Assembly (NCBI GenBank): GCA_026770595.1
Contig: MU634411.1
Coordinates: forward strand, 1-12,480
Direction of reading: 5' to 3'
From: Ochromonadaceae sp. CCMP2298
Lineage: Eukaryota; Sar; Synurophyceae; Ochromonadales; Ochromonadaceae
DNA: 12,480 nucleotides
In this document: positions 7,098 through 12,480 of the stretch, one piece after another
How the letters are laid out: each line of letters begins with the position of its first letter
Numbering within the stretch: position 1 is the first letter of the stretch
Translations under genes and position numbers: made by a program
Notes under the pieces: generated by a model
Told to the model about the DNA's origin: nothing
What the model saw: only the letters and a program-made list of their open reading frames with translations
Database searches by the model: none

Positions 7098-10000
7098 ATG
7101 GCCAACCCCTCTTCACCCTTCTTCCGCGAATACGGCGAGGGGGAGAAAGGTGTCTCGCCTTTGCTCGCGGACGAGTCCCAGCCTCTTTTGCGGTACAATC
7201 CAACCACTGCGAAGGCAACGACCCAGCGCACCCTTCCAAAGCCCTCCAAGCCGCTGCCACTTGTGTACACGGACTTGAAGTCCGCGCCAGCCGGTGCACC
7301 TGCTCCTCAGACCCCGCTCGCAAACCTAAACGATGCCGAACTCGGCCTGTCTGATCGATGTGAGAGGGGCAAGGGCGAGGACGCCGAGGTGCAGGTGGGC
7401 AAGAAGATGAACAGGCACTCGTTCGTCACCAACCTGGAGGCCATGGGCAGCACCTCCGTCTGGCTCGTGCTGCTGCTGCCCATGCTGGTTACAGCCCTAT
7501 TCTATTCAGCCACAGTGACCTGGAGGTACCAGACATTGACGGTCTCCGTGCCCATGCCTGCATCTGCCAGCGCCGGCCTCGCCACCTCGGAGGCTGGATC
7601 ATTCAACACGCTCAGGCGATTCACCCTCCGCAGGTCGATCTACCAGCTCGGGTTCGTCAGATCCGTCTTGAAGATACATGGATACAATTGTCAGGCAGGG
7701 TGCAGAGACTTAGTGGTCTCGATCGAGGCGCTGGCGACTGGGGCCTCCGGTCCGACAGGCGAGTCCATGGGGGGGCCCCTCCTGTCAGATCCCCTCCTCT
7801 CAGATCCCCTCCTCTCCGTGCAGTTCAACCCCATCTCCTATCTGGAGGAGTTCTATCTGAACACCACAGGCGAGAGTGTGGCCTACCGGGGGGAGGTTCT
7901 GCTGCCTCTGCCCCTGCTGAGTTTCGACCAGCCGGACGTCCTGCGGGGCACTCGGGGGCACGCACAGTACGTACAGTTCGTCGTCACGCAGCACACGCAG
8001 CACCAGGAGCACCAGGACCAGGAGCAGTCCCAGGAGCCTGGGCAGCGCGCTCTGTGGGCCTGGTCTACGGACAGTCCCAAGGGCAACGAGATGACCGCAG
8101 AGCTGGAGCTCACCACCCAGCGGCAGAGCTACCTGCTCACCATGGCGGCTGTTCGCATCCTCCTGTCCCTCGCAACGCTCGCCTTCCTGGCATACACGGT
8201 GCGCAGGGTCTGCCAGCAGGCCTCCAAGCTGCGGGAAATGTTCCAGCGCGAGGAGGCCGCATCCCCCTCCCGCCAAGGCGAGTACGACTACGACATGGGC
8301 GAGCGGCGCGAACTTCTCCGGGCTGTTAGCATCTACGAGGTGATATTGCCGGAGCAGTACACAGCCATATTTATGCTGTTCTTCCTGTTCCTGTGGCAGG
8401 GACTCTTCCCCGCTGTGCTCGTCCTGCTGGACCTCTGGGGGGTGCCGCTGTCCCAGTCCGCGCTGCTGGCTTGTGGCATGTCCACAGAGCTGGCCAAGTT
8501 CGGCCTGTTTTTCTGCCTGCTGGTGTATCTGGACGGGCTCAAGTACAACTCCCACGCTGCGTCTCTCAGCGGCAGGAGCGCGCTGGCCCGGGCCCGTATC
8601 CCGCACAGGCGCGCTTCCTACGACCCCTTCTCCAAGCAGGCCGAGAAGGGAGTGACGTTCGGGGAGCGGGCCCAGGCCCCGGACAGCGACGCGGACTACT
8701 GGCGCCGCTCCTCGCTAGGCCTGAGCGGCAGCCAGTTCAGCCGCCCGTCTCGGCGCGATAGGACGTTCGACGAGATGAAGCCCACCTTGTCCATGTTCGT
8801 GAGCTACCACCACCCCTGCTCGCTGGACTTTTTGGAGTTCATCCTCTGGAAACTGGTGGCGCTGCTGCTCACCTGGCTGCTGGTGGCCCTCTACTGGCTG
8901 CTCCTGTTCCCCCACCTAACCCGCACACTGTCCGCGCGCTCCTTCCTGGTAGTGGAGGGGCTGCTCTTCGCCTGCACATTGCTGTGGACCTACTGGGTGG
9001 CCAGCGCGTTCTACTCGACGCTGCGCGGCCAGAAGCGCACGAAGCTGCTGAACTCCCGATTCCGACACATCGCATTCCGAGCCATCGCTTTCCAGGTAGG
9101 TGTCCCCACCACTTATTGCGTCACTGCATCACCGCATCACCGCATCGAACCCTCTCGCGGCCCATCTACTCCCCACTCATCGCCTTGAAACTTTAATCAC
9201 GCCCTCCCGCTCCGTCCTCCATCCCTGTATCCCTGTATCCCTGTCCTCTGCGCAGATATACTTCGGATTGTTGGCGTTGTGCTGCGTGCTCTGCTGGCAC
9301 CTGTGGCACAGTCCGCCCTTCCGCCACACCCACATGGACTCCTCCGCAGCAGCCTCCTTCTCCCTTATGTGGCTCGAGCACTTCGGAGCGCTGCGCCGCC
9401 TTGTGTCCTGCCACCCGCTCAGCATGCACAACGACCTGCTCTTCCCAGTCAGCGGCGTCGCCCTCTCCGTTGCGTACTGCATGCAGCCACCCAGGCCGGC
9501 GCGCGCCTCGCAGGCCGAGGTGCAGCCCTTCGTGGCGCTGAACAGAGAGCTCAGCAGGCCAGAGGGGGAGTCGGCCGCAAGGGTGGCCGCCACCAGCAAG
9601 GCCCTGGGGCGGACTCTGATGGACGGGGAGTACGCGCAGTTCATGAGCGCATACCTGGGGGCAGTGCTGCGCAAGCGGCCCCGGGAGACCTTCTGCCTGG
9701 AGAACGCGCTGCAGCTGGTGGACGTCTGCTACCAGACCTACCACCACCTAGACACAACCAGGCGGCCCAAGCCGAGAGATGCGCGTGCCTACGGGGCCAT
9801 TCCGCACGCCGCGCCGGAGGGCGCCGGCCCGAGTGCACCGGTTCAGTCGAAGAATCCCTTCGATGAGCACTGGGTGGACGAGGAGCCAGACACCAAGCCC
9901 AGCGGCCCGCGGATAAAGCTGTCCAACCTGGGCCTGCGCCTGCACTCCGTGTTCGCCTGCGAGGAGGCGACCACCTTCGGCTTCCTGGCCAAGAGCAACA

Positions 10001-11501
10001 ATCGCTTGGTCGTGGCCTTCCGGGGCAGCGTGGCGGGCAACGCAGTGAGCAACCTGAACGTGGCACAGATACCGCTGCCCAGCCTCAAGCGCAGCAGGAG
10101 GTACTTCACGGCCCTTATGCGCCGCCTGGAGAGCGAGAGTGACCGCTGCGAGAGTGACCGCTGCGAGAGTGGCCGCGGGTCGGACGACGAGTACGCGGAG
10201 GTGGTGGACGAGGCAGACATAACCTTCGAGTCGGATGGCATAGAGAGGAGCATGGAGCGGAGCATGGATCGGAGCGAGCACGAGGTTATGGCGGAGATGG
10301 AAGGGGCCGAGGGAGGGGCTGAGGCTGAGGGGGAGGGGGAGGGGGAGGAGGAGTTCTTCGCGCCGCAGAGCGACGCCCGCACGCTCTCGCAGATAAAGAA
10401 CTCTGCCGTGGTGCAGCAGCTGTGCTCCGTGGGGCAGGCCATTCCCCTACTCAACCAGGGATTCGCCCGCGTGCACGCTGGGTTCTGGCAGTCCTACCTG
10501 TCCATCCGGGAGGACTTTATGCGCTCTGTGGTGGTGGCCATCCTGACGCACCTGAAGGAGGGCGTGCGCAAGGCCAGGCAGGCGCAGTCGCTCTCCCCGC
10601 ACGCCAGCCTGTACCGCCACAAGGACGCGGACTCCAGCTTTGGGGCCATGCTGCAGGCGGGGCTGAAGCACATCAGCCTAGGGGAGCCGAGGGGGCACTG
10701 GCCTGAGAGCAGTGGCGACAGCTCCCATGCAATAAACTCGCTCCCGGCGCTGGACGTGAGTTTCTGCGGGCACTCGCTGGGGGCCGCGATCGCCTCCCTC
10801 GCTGCTCTGGAGCTGGCCTCCAACCTTCCCGCGCTGATGGAGGCCTTCGCCATGGAGCAGTGCTTCGGCGTGCCCAAGGCCCATGGCATGCTGGCATTGG
10901 GGGGGGTGCTGGGCCCCGCGCCCAGGCTCTCGCTGCACATGTTCGGGTCCCCCAGAATCGGCAACACCGTGTTCGCGCAGCGGGTGGCGCAGAAGATCGA
11001 GACCGTGTACCGCGTGCAGGTGAACGGGGACCTGGTAAGTGTGACATAATACTACTGTTCTGCTACTACTGCTGCTACTGTTGCTGCTGTTACTACTGTT
11101 GCTGCTCTTACACTACTGTTGCTGCTCTTACTACTGTTGCTGGCTCACCACCTGACCACGGGTAAATATCACATAACACTGTTACTACTGCTTCTCCTAC
11201 TTAGGTCACCATGATGCCCAAGTTCATCGGATTCTACAGACACATAGGCACCGCAGTCGTGCTGGACGACGGTGAGTCGGGCAGCATCATCGTGCAGCCC
11301 AGCATCATCGAGAGCTCCATTCTAGGCAAAAACACAGGCACGGTGAACAACCACAGCCTGGACAAGTACCGCAGCTGCCTGGAGGCCGGATTCGACTCGG
11401 TGGAGCTGGAGGAGTACCTGAGGAGGGAGTTCCTGACATTCGGGGGCCAGCCGAGCGCCGAGCTCCCGGAGTGGATTCAGTGGCAAGTGGGCAAGAAGTG
11501 A
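7098..11501 (+). CDS. TMEM181-like multipass membrane protein fused to a class 3 lipase, three exons, 1357 aa
   Basis: Exons are 7098-9095, 9256-11034 and 11205-11501, with two phase-0 GT-AG introns. Residues 1-118 are a cytosol-like tail with an acidic dileucine motif (ESQPLL, 26-31). TM1 is about 119-141. A luminal-type domain follows (about 142-345; Cys198/Cys202, NTT sequon at 255-257). Further hydrophobic segments lie near 347-367, 422-446, 452-478, 579-604, 615-638 and 666-684, with a weak one near 725-740. This layout and motifs such as GLFP and LLVYLDGLK resemble TMEM181 (Wntless-like GOLD-7TM fold). The C-terminal half is a class 3 lipase: VVAFRGS (918-924), VHAGFW, GHSLG with nucleophile Ser1173, FGSPRIGN, Asp1258 in VNGDLV, and His1309 in NNHSLDKY. 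A long acidic insert (about 960-1040) splits the lipase core. By analogy with diacylglycerol lipases the lipase would be cytosolic and act on membrane lipids; the substrate is unknown. ATG 7098 is preferred; ATG 6939 would add 53 unremarkable residues. Confidence 0.85.
7776..7820 (+). repeat. 15-bp coding repeat (PLLSD), three copies
   Basis: Three 15-bp units start at 7776, 7791 and 7806 and encode PLLSD, PLLSD and PLLSV (residues 227-241) in the luminal domain of the TMEM181-like lipase. Unit length is a multiple of three, so copy-number change would keep frame. Confidence 0.9.
9126..9244 (+). repeat. Two 8-bp microrepeat arrays in lipase intron 1
   Basis: Intron 1 (9096-9255) holds GCATCACC in two copies plus a partial third (9126-9146), and ATCCCTGT in three perfect copies (9221-9244) just before the acceptor. 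Neither is coding. Confidence 0.85.
10135..10179 (+). repeat. 15-bp coding repeat (ESDRC) in the acidic insert of the lipase
   Basis: Two identical 15-bp units (10135-10149, 10150-10164) and a diverged third (10165-10179) encode ESDRC, ESDRC and ESGRG. They begin the acidic, low-complexity insert between the FRGS strand and the VHAGFW helix of the lipase. A second small duplication (ERSMERSMDRS, near 10243-10275) and an EG-rich run near 10320-10352 follow. Confidence 0.9.
11047..11143 (+). repeat. ACTACTGTTGCTGCT-type microsatellite in lipase intron 2
   Basis: Most of the 5' half of intron 2 (11035-11204) consists of interspersed CTA, CTG and GTT triplets. Within it a 20-bp unit beginning ACTACTGTTGCTGC is directly duplicated (11092-11111 and 11112-11131), with a partial third copy to about 11143. 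Confidence 0.85.
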
Positions 11502-11647
11502 TCCCACTCGTACTCCTCTCTCCACCCTTTGGTAGAGCGCTCTTCTTTTTATAAACTGTTTCACTTCATGCATCTTCACACTGTAACGAATGTAAGCAAT
11601 CTGTAGAGATTTATATATTTAAGATTTGTATATTTAATATTTGTATA
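11502..11647. other. Convergent 3' region between the lipase and the ubiquitin-like gene
   Basis: Only 146 bases separate the lipase stop (TGA 11499-11501) from the minus-strand stop (TAA at 11650-11648). The plus-strand gene has two TGTAA motifs here. The right half is strongly AT-rich and is a short tandem repeat that runs into the minus-strand stop codon. No gene lies between. Confidence 0.7.
11582..11595 (+). terminator. Two TGTAA polyadenylation-signal candidates for the lipase
   Basis: TGTAA occurs at 11582-11586 and again at 11591-11595, 80 and 89 bases beyond the lipase stop. This is nearly the same distance as the TGTAA after IFT122 (76 bases). The motif matches the green-algal polyadenylation signal. 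ATAAA at 11551-11555 is a weaker alternative. Confidence 0.4.
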
Positions 11648-11652
11648 TTAAA
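11608..11652. repeat. AT-rich 15-bp tandem repeat ending in the stop codon of the ubiquitin-like gene
   Basis: Three imperfect 15-bp units start at 11608, 11623 and 11638 with the pattern GATTTRTATATTTAA. The last unit covers the minus-strand TAA stop at 11650-11648. On the minus strand the array contains ATTAAA- and TTAAAT-type elements that could serve 3'-end formation. Confidence 0.8.
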
Positions 11653-12154
11653 GATTCTCGTCCTCCCATTCCTGATGTCTGTTACTACTCAAATGAGATC
11701 GCCACTTCTTGGCACCCTCTGCAGTACCCGGGACACCGGTGACCCCACCGCACTCACAAATCGAGGTTATGCCAGGAATCAAGCGCGGCGATGCGACTGT
11801 CTTTGGTTTCTTGGCAGCAGGAGCCGCGGTAGTGGATGCCAGTGACGCTGCTGACGACACTAGCTGCCTCTTACCGACAGTTGCTTTCGCCGGTACGGAT
11901 GCTTGCGTCGAAGGTACACTCTTGGTAACCTTTCCTAGTGCCGTGACATTTGCTCCTTCTGGTAAGGAACTGAGCAGTAATGTATCGTCTAAGTTTTTTC
12001 TCTCAGAAATAGCCCTCTCGGAACCAAGCACGATCCTCATTGCGTCGAGATTATGTGCCGCAATCATCCCTGTAATCTTGCTTTTCAGATCCTTAACGGT
12101 GCCCCCCTCGAGCACAGGAACGTCCAGTTCGTACAAAACTCTGACTTTCAACAT
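11648..12154 (-). CDS. Small protein with ubiquitin-like N-terminus and C-terminal Cys/His motif, 168 aa
   Basis: This single-exon gene starts at ATG 12154-12152, in the context GCCATGT with G at -3. Residues 1-74 look like a ubiquitin-like beta-grasp domain: an LKVRVLYEL strand, a VKDLKSKI helix, a LDAMRIVLG strand, the spaced LDDTLLLSSL region and a final NVTALG strand. Residues 75-125 are a Ser/Thr/Ala/Lys linker containing a basic KKPK stretch that could act in nuclear import. The C-terminus has Cys133, Cys135, His154 and His160 (C-x-C-x18-H-x5-H), which resembles a matrin/U1-type C2H2 zinc finger except for the unusually close cysteines. No GlyGly processing site follows the ubiquitin-like part. 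Third codon positions are mixed, unlike the long GC-rich exons nearby. I do not recognise a named ortholog. A nuclear, possibly RNA-linked, role is a guess from the finger type. The frame stays open to 12298, but the added residues look like translated leader. Confidence 0.65.
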   Translation of the reverse strand: MLKVRVLYELDVPVLEGGTVKDLKSKITGMIAAHNLDAMRIVLGSERAISERKNLDDTLLLSSLPEGANVTALGKVTKSVPSTQASVPAKATVGKRQLVSSAASLASTTAAPAAKKPKTVASPRLIPGITSICECGGVTGVPGTAEGAKKWRSHLSSNRHQEWEDENL

Positions 12155-12480
12155 GGCGCACTGGGTAGAACTTGTCGTCCAGCAGAGACAGAGGCAGCAA
12201 CTCGATTGAACCACAACACATAAGCTGATAAGGAAAGGACATCGGATGCCGAACACATCCAGCGCATTTCGAATTTGAACCACTACCTTCGAAAGCAACT
12301 GTCGGGTTTCCCGTTGGGAGTAGTTGCGGACTGATTATCTGTCTTTAGGGACTGGTCAAAATGTTTACATCAGAATCCACAGTGTGGCGGCAGCGGACAC
12401 AGCATCACAGAGCTACGCGCGTCACCCCCCACACCCTGTAAGCGCAAGCATAGAGCATCGAGAGGCGAGGATTCGTCCAG
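12155..12480. promoter_or_regulatory. Upstream region of the ubiquitin-like gene and right window edge
   Basis: This region should hold the minus-strand promoter. Two TTCGAA palindromes lie 20 bases apart (12268-12273 and 12288-12293). No conserved protein is visible. On the plus strand a short ORF from ATG 12361 (context CAAAATG) runs to a GTAAGC donor-like site at 12438 and could be the first exon of a gene continuing off the window. Confidence 0.4.
12361..12437 (+). other. Possible first coding exon of a plus-strand gene running off the window
   Basis: ATG with A at -3 opens a 25-codon frame followed by GTAAGC at 12438, the same donor hexamer that ends IFT122 exon 5. Without splicing the frame stops at TAA 12439-12441. 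The short Arg/His/Thr-rich peptide resembles nothing I recognise. The spacing (206 bases from the divergent ATG at 12154) fits the compact layout, but the evidence is thin. Confidence 0.15.

Noticed and set aside
6706-7323. Upstream extension of the phosphatase frame on the minus strand to 7323
   Set aside because: The added residues show no family similarity, run through the divergent promoter and overlap the lipase first exon. The ATG at 6705 gives a well-formed signal peptide next to the domain.
12268-12293. Heat-shock element from two TTCGAA palindromes
   Set aside because: Heat-shock elements need NGAAN units inverted with two-base gaps (TTCNNGAA). TTCGAA has no gap, and the two copies are 20 bp apart.
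12155-12298. Extension of the ubiquitin-like gene to an ATG at 12298 with a Cys-rich hydrophobic stretch
   Set aside because: The ubiquitin-like strand begins right after the ATG at 12154, which has G at -3. The extension looks like a translated leader.
1-12480. Prokaryotic systems: CRISPR arrays, insertion sequences, operons, tRNA or rRNA genes
   Set aside because: Spliced eukaryotic genes fill the window. No direct-repeat/spacer array, transposase, terminal inverted repeat pair or RNA gene fold was seen.

Overview
This is nuclear DNA from a flagellated (ciliated) unicellular eukaryote. Four protein-coding genes are packed head to tail or tail to tail with 150-400 bp between them. Coding bases are GC-rich, and seven GT-AG introns of 82-170 bp interrupt three of the genes. 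The presence of IFT122, a subunit of the ciliary IFT-A train, means the organism builds a cilium. The lineage cannot be fixed from this window. Both plus-strand 3' ends carry TGTAA, the polyadenylation motif known from green algae, but the minus-strand genes do not, so this is only a hint.

Layout: (1) 1-494, leader and promoter of IFT122. (2) 495-5017, plus strand, IFT122 in six exons, 1327 aa, complete. (3) 5018-5187, a short convergent 3' region. (4) 5188-6705, minus strand, an inositol-polyphosphate 5-phosphatase catalytic domain in two exons, 464 aa, with an N-terminal signal peptide. (5) 6706-7097, a divergent promoter region with a 12-bp perfect palindrome. (6) 7098-11501, plus strand, three exons, 1357 aa: a TMEM181-like polytopic membrane module fused to a C-terminal class 3 (alpha/beta-hydrolase) lipase with a full Ser-Asp-His triad. 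(7) 11502-11647, a second convergent 3' region with an AT-rich 15-bp repeat. (8) 11648-12154, minus strand, a small 168-aa protein with a ubiquitin-like N-terminus and a C-terminal Cys/His motif. (9) 12155-12480, its promoter, with a possible first exon of a further plus-strand gene at the edge.

How the genes may connect: the 5-phosphatase and the membrane lipase are divergently transcribed from one short region. Both belong to families that act on phosphoinositide/diacylglycerol lipids. IFT122 is a ciliary trafficking protein, and a 5-phosphatase (INPP5E) is a known ciliary enzyme in animals. These links are inference from position and family only. The most unusual item is the TMEM181-lipase fusion, whose architecture recalls animal diacylglycerol lipases (membrane domain followed by a cytosolic class 3 lipase) but uses a different membrane module. 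Second is the secretory signal on an enzyme family that normally works in the cytosol.
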